Below, one piece after another: positions 27,545 through 34,920 of a stretch of DNA of 64,000 nucleotides. How positions within the stretch are numbered: the first letter of the stretch is position 1; every line of letters starts with the position of its first letter. Source of the stretch: Anaerolineae bacterium (GTDB lineage: Bacteria; Chloroflexota; Anaerolineae; B4-G1); NCBI GenBank assembly GCA_030612585.1, contig JAUWNP010000003.1, positions 1-64,000 of the forward strand, read 5' to 3'. The notes under the pieces were generated by a model. That model was not told where the DNA came from. It saw only the letters and a list, made by a program, of their open reading frames with translations, and did no database searches. The translations under genes were made by a program, and so were the position numbers.

Positions 27545-29377
27545 CTACAATGCCTTGGCAGCGAAACTCAGGCCCAGTTCCTCCAGCGTCTCCTGCGCGG
27601 GCACGCCTGTCTCCGGATTCCAGCCGTACTCGGCGTAAGCGCCGGCAAGAAGCATGCCCACGTCGGGGACCATCCCCTCGGTCCCACCTTCCAGTGGCTG
27701 CATCAGCAAATCGGGCAGACGATCATCGGCGCGGGTGAGACCACGCCGCATATTCAGCATCCGCTTGAGCGTGACGATACGCTTGCCCAGCGTCATCAGG
27801 TCGTCGGCCTCCAGACCCCACCCCGTCACGCCGTTCAATGCCGCCAGCACTCGCTCGACGCCGGGGTTCTGGAACTGGCACAGGATCATCGCGTTGTATA
27901 GGTTGCGCCACGCCTGCTGCCGCGCGGCGATGCGGCCTTTCTCCTCCGTCGCGTCAAAGCGATCGCCGGGAATGATGCCCAGTTCAAGAGCCGGCCCCAT
28001 GCCCATGTCCACGCCGTACATATCGCCCTCCATGTGGCAAGCCCCACGAGGGGAGAGGGCATAGGTCACAGCCAGGCCGGCGAACGCGCGAGGGTCGTGC
28101 ATCGGCACTTCCAGCCGGTTGACGGTCACCGCCAGTTCTGGCACGCCGAACCGCTCGGCCAGGGCAGCGCTCCCTTCGGCCAGCACGGCGCCGAAGCCAT
28201 CGCGGTGGGCAATCATCTCGATCAAGCGATGGGCCATCTGGACATCGCCGTAGCGGATCTCCAGGCCACCCGTATCCGCCGCGCTGATGATGCCGCGCTC
28301 GAACATCTCGCAGGCCAGCGCGATAGTGCAACCAGTGCTGATGGTGTCCACGCCGTAGACGTTGCACAGGTGCCCGGCGTAGATGACCGCCTCCAGGTCG
28401 TCCACCATCGCCAGCGAGCCGAACGCGCCAAGTGTCTCGTACTCGGGACCATCCACCTTGTCCAGGCCATAGTTGGGGGCGCGGGTCTCGCGGCCACAGG
28501 CGATGGGGCAGCGGTAGCAGGCAGTGCCCTTGTTCACGTACTGATCCATCATCAGCACACCTGAGAGATTGCTCGCCCCCTCCCACTCCCCCTGCTGGTA
28601 GTAGCGGATGGGCATGTTGCCGTACATCAGCATCATGTCCACCCCGCTCGCGGTGCCGGCCAACTGGAACGACATGACCTGCATGTCTTCGTCCAGACCA
28701 GCGACGATTTCCCGGACCACAGCCTTGAACCCATCTGGATCGGCCAGGGGGATATTGGCGGAGCCACGCACGCCGACGGCTTTGAGGTTCTTCGATCCCA
28801 TCACCGCGCCCATACCAGTCCGGCCGGCGGCGCGCCCGTGGTCGTTCATCACGGCGGCCATCTTGATCCGGTTCTCACCCGCCGGGCCGATGCAGGCCAC
28901 GCGCGCCTTCGGCTCGCCCAGCGCCTCGCGCACCCGCTCCTGCGTCACGTAGGAGTCACAGCCCCACAGGTCGGCCGCGTCATGCAGTTCAGGCCGACCC
29001 TCGACGATGGAGAGCCACACCGGCTTCTCGGCCTGCCCGGTGATGATGACACCGTCGTAGCCAGCGAAATGAAGTTCTGGGCCGAAGAAGCCGCCGGTGT
29101 TCGATTCGCCCCAGATATGAGTGAGAGGCGAGAGGGCGCACACGCTACACCGGCCGGCCGAAGGCATAGCCGTGCCGACCAGCGGGCCGGTCATAAAGAC
29201 AAGTGGGTTTTCCGGCCCCAGTGGATCAGTGTCGCCGTCCACCATATCGTAGACATAGCGCGCCGCCAGGCCACTGCCGCCGACGAAGGCGCGGGCGTAT
29301 TCCTCATCCAGTGGTTCGTCCCAGATATTCCCCGTGCTGAGGTCAACACGCAGGATTTTGCCCATATAGCCATTCAT
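27545..29377 (-). CDS. Aldehyde:ferredoxin oxidoreductase (tungsten enzyme)
   Basis: A 610-residue AOR-family enzyme that interconverts aldehydes and carboxylic acids with a tungsto-bis-pterin and a [4Fe-4S] cluster, passing electrons to ferredoxin. It begins NGYMGKILRVDLSTG and has the family segment GRAAGRTGMGAVMGSKNLKAV. The cluster ligands are seen as CYRCPIAC (about 286-293) and a distant Cys near 497 (AMILCQF). Two ATGs are adjacent; I choose 29377 because the AGGAG within the preceding gene's end is then at a normal distance. The neighbouring flavodoxin-ferredoxin is a plausible electron carrier. Confidence 0.93.
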   Translation of the reverse strand: MNGYMGKILRVDLSTGNIWDEPLDEEYARAFVGGSGLAARYVYDMVDGDTDPLGPENPLVFMTGPLVGTAMPSAGRCSVCALSPLTHIWGESNTGGFFGPELHFAGYDGVIITGQAEKPVWLSIVEGRPELHDAADLWGCDSYVTQERVREALGEPKARVACIGPAGENRIKMAAVMNDHGRAAGRTGMGAVMGSKNLKAVGVRGSANIPLADPDGFKAVVREIVAGLDEDMQVMSFQLAGTASGVDMMLMYGNMPIRYYQQGEWEGASNLSGVLMMDQYVNKGTACYRCPIACGRETRAPNYGLDKVDGPEYETLGAFGSLAMVDDLEAVIYAGHLCNVYGVDTISTGCTIALACEMFERGIISAADTGGLEIRYGDVQMAHRLIEMIAHRDGFGAVLAEGSAALAERFGVPELAVTVNRLEVPMHDPRAFAGLAVTYALSPRGACHMEGDMYGVDMGMGPALELGIIPGDRFDATEEKGRIAARQQAWRNLYNAMILCQFQNPGVERVLAALNGVTGWGLEADDLMTLGKRIVTLKRMLNMRRGLTRADDRLPDLLMQPLEGGTEGMVPDVGMLLAGAYAEYGWNPETGVPAQETLEELGLSFAAKAL

Positions 29378-29380
29378 CAT

Positions 29381-30253
29381 TCACTCCTCATAATATACCA
29401 GTTGGGTGCGACTGTGACTGTGGATCACCCGCACGTGATCTAATGATGGGTCTCGGGACGCCTGGCGCACATTGTAGATTATGAAGGGCTGAAAGAGCAG
29501 CCAACTGACCGGAGAGGTGATGGCATCCTGGGGGCACTTCATTTCACAGGTCAGACACAGCAGGCAATTGCGGCCCCAGACCGGGTGCCCTCCTTTGTCC
29601 TCGGTGATGTTTCCGGTGGGACACAGTTTCGTGCAGAGACCACAAGCAGTGCACTTCTTTGCATCCACCCTAAACAGCCGGCTGTACACCTGCCTGGCCA
29701 GCCAGCGATTTGTCAGAAATCGCTCCAGGCGATAGACCATTGACGGTGGCTGGTCATCTTCCGGTCTGGCATACGGCTGACCAGCGGCATGCGCGGCAAC
29801 CTCGCGCCCAAAGGCTTCAGATTGAGCCAGTTCCTCTGCTGTGGGATGATCCGGCGAGAAGAGATACCCCTTCTTCAGATAGATCAAGGCGTAGTCAGCT
29901 CCACGGCAGTGAAAGTAGCCTACCTCTCGCGCTCCCCTACGAGCCAGAGCGTGCCGTATGGCGTTGCCGGCGTCACCCCGGTAGGTGCCATGCAGCACAA
30001 AGACGAAGGCCGGAAGCCCATCAAGGTCGGGCAAGCCGCTCACATAGTCCGTCACATTGAACGGTGGACGGTAGTAGTAGACAGGCAATCCGATGCCAAG
30101 CAGGTCATAACCACCGAGATCTGGCAGCCGCTCATCCTTCATGTTGCACAGATCAACTTGGAATTCCGCAGTACGTAGGCCGTTGGCAATGTGTTCAGCC
30201 ACTCGAGCCGTGGTCCCGCCTTGGGAGAAGTATACAATCAGACTCTTAGGCAT
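29381..30253 (-). CDS. EFR1-type flavodoxin-ferredoxin fusion
   Basis: A 290-residue redox protein: a flavodoxin-like domain at residues 1-150 (LIVYFSQGGTTARVAEHIA binds the FMN phosphate) and a C-terminal 2[4Fe-4S] ferredoxin with CTACGLCTKLCP and CLLCLTCEMKCP. The stop overlaps the ribosome site of the aldehyde oxidoreductase, so the two are made together. This supports a role as its electron partner, an inference. I start it at the ATG 30253, after the upstream stop at 30279. Confidence 0.88.
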   Translation of the reverse strand: MPKSLIVYFSQGGTTARVAEHIANGLRTAEFQVDLCNMKDERLPDLGGYDLLGIGLPVYYYRPPFNVTDYVSGLPDLDGLPAFVFVLHGTYRGDAGNAIRHALARRGAREVGYFHCRGADYALIYLKKGYLFSPDHPTAEELAQSEAFGREVAAHAAGQPYARPEDDQPPSMVYRLERFLTNRWLARQVYSRLFRVDAKKCTACGLCTKLCPTGNITEDKGGHPVWGRNCLLCLTCEMKCPQDAITSPVSWLLFQPFIIYNVRQASRDPSLDHVRVIHSHSRTQLVYYEE

Positions 30254-30278
30254 TGAACTATATCTGCCTTCTGCAAAT

Positions 30279-31271
30279 TCACTCCTGATACAACGCAATA
30301 ACTTCGTCAAGCGCAATGCGGATAGGGGTGTAGGTTATACCCAATTCCCTTTCCGCCTTGCTCCCGTCGAATCTGAAGCCCTCCTTAATCGTCTTTATCG
30401 CATCCATGGCCATCCCCCACTCGGGCGGCTTCTTCACCAAGTCGGCCAGCCATGTCAGGAGCGCGGCGTTTACCACGACCAGGGAATCGGGAAGATGTAT
30501 CTTCGGCAGGGGAACTTCAGAGATATCACTGATCATTTCGTTGTACTCTCGATACGACAATTGGTGCTTGCCCACCAGGTATTTCTCACCGATGTTATTT
30601 GCCTTCTCTACTGCCTTGACGATGGCCTCGGCGACGTCCCTCACGTGTACCCAAGTGAGGATAGAATCGTGAAATACCGTAGCCGGCAATCGGCGATGGA
30701 TCAGACCTTGGATGTACTGGCCGCTGGCTTTGGGATCACCCGCGCCCAGGACACTGCCAGGGTATATCATGACCAGAGGCAGCCTCTCTTCCTCGTACAG
30801 TTCCCAGGCGATCAGATCTCCCGCGTACTTGGTACGGGCGTACTCGCTGAAGCGAACGGGGCCGACCGTGCTTTCCTCGGTGAAGGGACAATCCGCTGGC
30901 TTGCCGTAGACCACCGCTGTGCTCACGTGCACCACCTTGGAAGCGCCCGTTTCCAAAGCACACTCCATGACATTTCGGGTGCCTTCGACGTTGACATCCA
31001 TGTAGATTTGCTTATTGGGCTCCCAGAAGGAGTAGACGTTGGCCAGGTTGACTACCTGGTCGCAACCTCTCATGCCTTCACGCAGGGAATCCTTATCGGT
31101 CACATCCCCTGTGACGAGGGTGGCGCTCAGTTCTTCAAGTTCACGAATGTGGCTGGTTTTCCTCACCAGGCAGCACATCTCGTGCCCGGTCTGAGCCAGT
31201 CGTTTGACCAAGTGGGTTCCGATGAACCCCGTGGCTCCCGTAATGAACGTTTTCGTTTTCTCTCCCCTCAC
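30279..31271 (-). CDS. NAD-dependent epimerase/dehydratase-family (extended SDR)
   Basis: A 330-residue extended short-chain dehydrogenase with the nucleotide motif TFITGATGFIGTHLV at the start and the YARTK catalytic pair (YxxxK) near residue 150, preceded by a Ser in HVSTAVVYG. It resembles dihydroflavonol reductase-like and 3-beta-HSD-like enzymes, acting on a carbonyl or sugar nucleotide; the substrate is unknown. The start is probably GTG at 31271, 1 base after the stop of an aldehyde-oxidoreductase relic whose translation would deliver ribosomes to it. No independent ribosome site is clear. Confidence 0.82.
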   Translation of the reverse strand: MRGEKTKTFITGATGFIGTHLVKRLAQTGHEMCCLVRKTSHIRELEELSATLVTGDVTDKDSLREGMRGCDQVVNLANVYSFWEPNKQIYMDVNVEGTRNVMECALETGASKVVHVSTAVVYGKPADCPFTEESTVGPVRFSEYARTKYAGDLIAWELYEEERLPLVMIYPGSVLGAGDPKASGQYIQGLIHRRLPATVFHDSILTWVHVRDVAEAIVKAVEKANNIGEKYLVGKHQLSYREYNEMISDISEVPLPKIHLPDSLVVVNAALLTWLADLVKKPPEWGMAMDAIKTIKEGFRFDGSKAERELGITYTPIRIALDEVIALYQE

Positions 31272-31272
31272 T

Positions 31273-31374
31273 TCACGATCGGAGGGGCGTATCCTCGTTG
31301 AGCGACTCGCCCCAGAGTCCCTCCGCGCTGAGGCCAACGCGCAGGATCTTGCCCATTAACCATGCATTGTTCAT
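31273..31374 (-). pseudogene. Relic N-terminus of a second aldehyde:ferredoxin oxidoreductase
   Basis: A 33-codon frame with its own start and GAGG site encodes MNNAWLMGKILRVGLSAEG followed by LWGESLNED. It aligns with the intact AOR start (MNGYMGKILRVDLSTGNIW, then DEPLDEE) and ends at TGA 1 base before the SDR gene. Nucleotide similarity to 29330-29380 is also plain. It is a truncated paralogue or a duplicated 5' end now acting as a leader peptide. Confidence 0.8.
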
Positions 31375-31383
31375 CCTCTTTCA

Positions 31384-31440
31384 AGCAGTCAGCCGTTAGA
31401 TGATAGTCACTGCTGACCGCTGACTGCTAACTGCTGACTA
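31384..31440. repeat. TTAG / CTGCTAACTGCTGACT repeat
   Basis: The gap is filled by CAGCCGTTAG, GTCACTGCTGACCG and CTGACTGCTAACTGCTGACT words, partly in inverted orientation. It runs up to the stop of the alcohol dehydrogenase. It is the same family as 25186. Confidence 0.65.
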
Positions 31441-32625
31441 GAAGTCCACCGCCTTGCCCTCGTAGGCGTAGAGGAAAAGTTGGCGCAGTTCGTCGTAGGA
31501 TGGAGCACGGGCAGCGGTGATCATCTGTGTATCGTTGAAGGCGTCATCTACCAACTTATCCAACTGCGTCTCGTAGACCTCGCGCTCGACGCCAGCCCCG
31601 GCGACGCTGGTGGGGTTGCCAACCTCGCGGCACAGGTCGCGGATCCGCCCGGCCAATGCCCGCGCTGCCTCCTCACCCTCCGCCTGGGAACAGCCCAGGA
31701 GAGCGGCCAGTTCCGCAAACCGATCCGGCGCTTCACGGGCGACAAATTCGATAGTGTAGGGCAGGAAGATGGACACGGCACGGCCATGGGGCACGTGAAA
31801 CACCGCGCCCAGCACGTGCCCCATCGCGTGGGCCATCGAGGCCATAGCATTGCCAAAGCCCAGGCCAGCGCAGGTGGCAGCGTTGTGCATCCTCTCGCGG
31901 GCTCTCTTGTCGGAGCCTTGCCCTGAGCCTGCCGAATGGGCGTCGGCCACGGCGCGGGGCAAATACTCGAAAACAAGGCGAGCGGCGCCCGCGCACAGAC
32001 CGTCGGTCATGTCGCTATGCCACGCACAGGTGTAGCCTTCGACGGCGTGGGTCAGCGCATCCAGGCCCGTGTCGGCGGTCAGTTGGGGCGGCATACCCGC
32101 CACCATCTCCGGGTCTACGATGGCGATGTCAGCGACGTTCTCGCGGTTGCCCAGCCCCATCTTGCGCTGCTCCTCCGTATCGGTCAGCACGATACCCCAC
32201 GTGACCTCAGCGCCAGTACCGCTGGTGGTGGGGATAGTGATCAGGCGCGCCTTCTGGCGCAGGCCCAGGCGGATGAAGGGATTGATCTCGGCCGGATCCA
32301 GGTCAGGCCGCTCATAGAGCACCCATATCGCCTTAGCCGCGTCCATCGGCGAGCCACCGCCCAGGCCGATAATCCAGTCGGGCTCGAACTCCTGCGCCAC
32401 CTCCACTCCCCGGTGCACCGTCTGCACGCTGGGATCGGGTTCTACCCCGTCGAAGACGCGCACCTCTATGCCAGCCTTGTCGAGATGAGCCTGCACCTTG
32501 TCCACCAGGCCCAGTTGGATCAGCATGGCGTCGGTGACAATGAGAGCGCGCTGGCCCTCCAACTCATCAAGCGCGTCCAGCGCCCCCTCGCCGAAGACAA
32601 TCTCTGGAGAGACGAAGTACCACAT
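31438..32625 (-). CDS. Iron-containing alcohol dehydrogenase
   Basis: A 395-residue group III alcohol dehydrogenase that interconverts alcohols and aldehydes with NAD(P)H. It has [12 protein letters not shown] for the dinucleotide, [11 protein letters not shown], and the metal ligands in [35 protein letters not shown]. Residues coded near 31905-31945 (SAGSGQGS) look like an in-frame repeat insertion. It would feed or drain the aldehyde pool used by the neighbouring aldehyde oxidoreductase, an inference from context. Confidence 0.94.
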   Translation of the reverse strand: MWYFVSPEIVFGEGALDALDELEGQRALIVTDAMLIQLGLVDKVQAHLDKAGIEVRVFDGVEPDPSVQTVHRGVEVAQEFEPDWIIGLGGGSPMDAAKAIWVLYERPDLDPAEINPFIRLGLRQKARLITIPTTSGTGAEVTWGIVLTDTEEQRKMGLGNRENVADIAIVDPEMVAGMPPQLTADTGLDALTHAVEGYTCAWHSDMTDGLCAGAARLVFEYLPRAVADAHSAGSGQGSDKRARERMHNAATCAGLGFGNAMASMAHAMGHVLGAVFHVPHGRAVSIFLPYTIEFVAREAPDRFAELAALLGCSQAEGEEAARALAGRIRDLCREVGNPTSVAGAGVEREVYETQLDKLVDDAFNDTQMITAARAPSYDELRQLFLYAYEGKAVDF

Positions 32626-32644
32626 TCAACTGCCTCCTTAACGA

Positions 32645-32741
32645 TACTGGTACATCGGTAGACTGGTAGATTGGTACATTGGTAACAGAGACCAACTACC
32701 AATTCACCAGTTTCCCAATCTACCAACTTACCAGTCTACTA
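32645..32741. repeat. Butterfly array of TGGTAGATTGGTA words
   Basis: The left half has direct copies of the 8-base unit (ACTGGTAG ATTGGTAC ATTGGTAA); the right half has inverted copies (ACCAATTC, CCAATCTACCAACTTACCAGT). The two halves can pair into a long imperfect hairpin. The same design occurs at 43913-44010 and 47389-47462. Confidence 0.8.
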
Positions 32742-33152
32742 ATCCCCGAAGTCGGTGGGCACGAGCGCGCAGCAGGAGACGATCTCCTTGGCCGCTTTGG
32801 GGTAGCGCATGATCTTCATCATGTTACCCGTCAATTTCAGTTTGCGCGTCATCATGCCCTGGATGGGGTCCAGTTTGCCCTCGATGACCTTGCGCCAGTT
32901 GCTGAAGGGGGCCGAGAGGACGTAGGCGGCCTGCTTTTCGTCGGGGCCACTCAGTTGCCTCGCGCTGGGGCTCTTGCCGTGGTAGAGGTCAAGGTACAGA
33001 TGAACCGGCTCGCCCTGAAAAGCATCGTCGGGCTCAACGACGAAATCGAAATCCCCCTCCCAGTTTTTAGCCGACTTCTCGTAGGTCTCGCTTTCGTTGA
33101 GTTGACGGCTCAGTTCTTTGATCCATTCATCGGACGGAAATTTGAATGCCAT
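32739..33152 (-). CDS. SCP2 sterol-carrier-like protein
   Basis: A 137-residue protein with the SCP2 lipid-binding fold: helix SDEWIKELSRQLNES, strands FDFVVEP and VHLYLDLYHGK, then the TRKLKLTGNMMKIMRY segment. It probably binds a hydrophobic ligand and is the first gene of the redox operon. The start at 33152 has AGGAGGA upstream. Its partner role in aldehyde metabolism is only inferred from context. Confidence 0.82.
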   Translation of the reverse strand: MAFKFPSDEWIKELSRQLNESETYEKSAKNWEGDFDFVVEPDDAFQGEPVHLYLDLYHGKSPSARQLSGPDEKQAAYVLSAPFSNWRKVIEGKLDPIQGMMTRKLKLTGNMMKIMRYPKAAKEIVSCCALVPTDFGD

Positions 33153-33208
33153 CGGTCTTCCTCCTCGTGTGTGATTCTGGCTTCAAGCCTGCTACGTGTA
33201 TGATATGA

Positions 33209-33263
33209 TTGTAGGGCAATTCGGCAAATTGCCCCTGGGACAAGTTGCCAACTTGTCCTACAA
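33209..33263. repeat. GTAGG...CCTAC double-hairpin element, copy 1
   Basis: Terminal TTGTAGG/CCTACAA arms (33209-33215, 33257-33263) enclose two hairpins: GGGCAATT/AATTGCCC (33214-33234) and GGACAAGTT/AACTTGTCC (33238-33258). It lies in the leader of the redox operon. Copy 2 is at 45569-45621. Confidence 0.8.
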
Positions 33264-33273
33264 CCCATTTGAA

Positions 33274-33312
33274 GTGTACCCGTATAGTACACCCAATCCC
33301 AGGCCAACGCAA
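33274..33312 (-). promoter_or_regulatory. Promoter and palindromic operator of the redox operon
   Basis: TTGCGT (33312-33307), 17 bp and TACTAT (33289-33284) precede the SCP2 gene. A perfect inverted repeat GTGTAC-N7-GTACAC (33274-33292) overlaps the -10, suggesting control by a repressor. Confidence 0.5.
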
Positions 33313-33317
33313 GATGG

Positions 33318-34046
33318 TTAAAGCCGCCGCGCCTGGACGTGATAGTGCGCGCTGACACGGATAACACCGCCTTCGTCGGTGTACTCCTCGCGCACGCGGC
33401 GGAGGTCATCAACGACGAAGCCGGCCAGGAGAGCGCGTAATTCCGCCTCGTCGCAGTAGTGGTGAGGCAAGTACTTGTCGTCGGGAGCATCGCGCAGGTA
33501 GACGAAGGTGAACGGCTCAATCTCCTGGCACTTGCCCGTCTCCACATCGGCCCGGTAGCGGGCAATATTGCTCTCCTCACGGGCGGCAATGGAGACGTAG
33601 AACCAGCCACCGGAATTCAGAAAGCGGCGCATTTCGGCCAGTACCCGCCGCATCCCAGCCGCTGTGGTGTGGTGGATCACGTTGAAAGCGACCAGGCCAT
33701 CGAAGGCGCTGTCAGGGAAAGGGAACGTCTCCATCTCGTGGCGCACCAGGGCCGCGCTCAGCCCTTCGCGAGACAGCCACGCAGCGCAGGTTGCCAGGCC
33801 CGAGAGGGAGACATCAGCCGCGGCGACGGCGAAACCCATACGAGACAGGGCAACCGTGTGCCGGCCAGTCCCGCAGCCCAGGTCGAGCACCCGGAGACCA
33901 CCGGCCTCCCACAGCGACTCCGCCCAGGCCAGGACCGCTGGCTGCGGTGTGCGCCAGTACGCAGGCAGCGCGTCGAGGCCGGCCCAGATGGACTCCCAAC
34001 CCTGGGTCTGCTGCGGCGAGGTCAAAGAACACCGGCTATCAGTCAT
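33318..34046 (-). CDS. Class I SAM-dependent methyltransferase
   Basis: A 242-residue Rossmann methyltransferase with motif I VLDLGCGTGRHTVAL near residue 54, an acidic motif AAADVSLSG and GLVAFNVIHHTT. It is closest to small-molecule or tellurite-type methyltransferases; the substrate is unknown. It is followed by the leader of the redox operon and is not obviously co-transcribed with it. Confidence 0.87.
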   Translation of the reverse strand: MTDSRCSLTSPQQTQGWESIWAGLDALPAYWRTPQPAVLAWAESLWEAGGLRVLDLGCGTGRHTVALSRMGFAVAAADVSLSGLATCAAWLSREGLSAALVRHEMETFPFPDSAFDGLVAFNVIHHTTAAGMRRVLAEMRRFLNSGGWFYVSIAAREESNIARYRADVETGKCQEIEPFTFVYLRDAPDDKYLPHHYCDEAELRALLAGFVVDDLRRVREEYTDEGGVIRVSAHYHVQARRL

Positions 34047-34113
34047 TCGTCACCCGAAGCACAACGGTGTATCCCTTTTCCTCCAACCGCAGCCCATGTG
34101 CGTCCCAGCGGGC

Positions 34114-34329
34114 CTACGCTTTACCCATTCCGGCAACCTGCTTGAGAGTGGTCAACACACCCACGCTAGCCGTAAGGGCCTTCCCCGGTTGGACGGCGGA
34201 CAGTCGCTCTCGGCCCTCCTCGTCCACCTCAATGGAGGAGGTTGACTGCAGGTACAGGTAAGCGGCACTCACACCTAGCAGCGCCCCCACGACACCGCCG
34301 ATGATCATGACTCGCGTTCGCAAGTTCAT
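34114..34329 (-). CDS. Small membrane protein, unknown
   Basis: A 71-residue protein with one N-terminal membrane helix (VMIIGGVVGALLGVSAAYLYL) and a short polar tail. Its ATG follows the previous gene's TAG with AGG just upstream, so the two are coupled. I do not recognise a family. Small glycine-rich membrane anchors like this are common and poorly characterised. Confidence 0.65.
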   Translation of the reverse strand: MNLRTRVMIIGGVVGALLGVSAAYLYLQSTSSIEVDEEGRERLSAVQPGKALTASVGVLTTLKQVAGMGKA

Positions 34330-34623
34330 CTACTGCCTCCCAGTTATAGACTTCACAATTGCACCAAGCCACCCCTGGACTACCGCCAGGATGGAATGGA
34401 CCAACAAAATCGGCCGGATCACAGCCCGCATCGCCAGTTCGACGTAGGCCCGGCCCAGTGCCAGGTACGCCTGGGCCAAGCGGAGCCAACTAGGCAAGTT
34501 CTCGTGCCGTTGGAGATACCACATGCCATAAACCGCCCCACCCAGCAGCGCCAGAGGCACCAGGGCCAAAACGAACGCCCCGCCGGCGAGGAGGATGAGG
34601 GAAAAGTCACGTAAGAGAGACAT
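34330..34623 (-). CDS. Small two-helix membrane protein, unknown
   Basis: A 97-residue protein with a hydrophobic N-terminal segment (residues 8-37) and a weaker C-terminal one (residues 65-90). AGGAG stands at the right distance before ATG 34623. It is the first of a two-gene unit with the 71-residue protein; no function can be assigned. Confidence 0.68.
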   Translation of the reverse strand: MSLLRDFSLILLAGGAFVLALVPLALLGGAVYGMWYLQRHENLPSWLRLAQAYLALGRAYVELAMRAVIRPILLVHSILAVVQGWLGAIVKSITGRQ

Positions 34624-34920
34624 AATTCAACTCCTGATTTGTCTACTTGGTGAAGAAGCAGATGAAGTAAATGAGGAAAGAGTAAATGGGATGACTTTTT
34701 CAACCAATTTGGAGTAATCCTCCTTCCTTCTCATTCATCTTCATTTTCATTGCCCGACTCTCCTCAAATCAATACGGTGCTGAGTAGTCGCCAAACAACG
34801 CCAGCGCCGCATCCCGGCGGCAGATCGTGTTCTAAGCCTTGCGGATATCTAACCATCTTCGATCTCAACGAAGTGGTTGCACCAAGCACGCCACGTGCTC
34901 CCAGTATAACCTCCTCCGCC
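34624..34920. other. Gap downstream of mfd
   Basis: This 297-base gap is A+T-richer than its neighbours, with TTCATTCATCTTCATTTTC words near 34730-34750. I see no RNA gene or convincing small protein. It probably holds the promoter of the two small membrane proteins, though no clear -10 stood out. Confidence 0.35.

Noticed and set aside
34624..34920. tRNA or other RNA gene in the gap after mfd
   Set aside because: No cloverleaf, T-loop (GTTCGA) or conserved RNA signature was visible on either strand.
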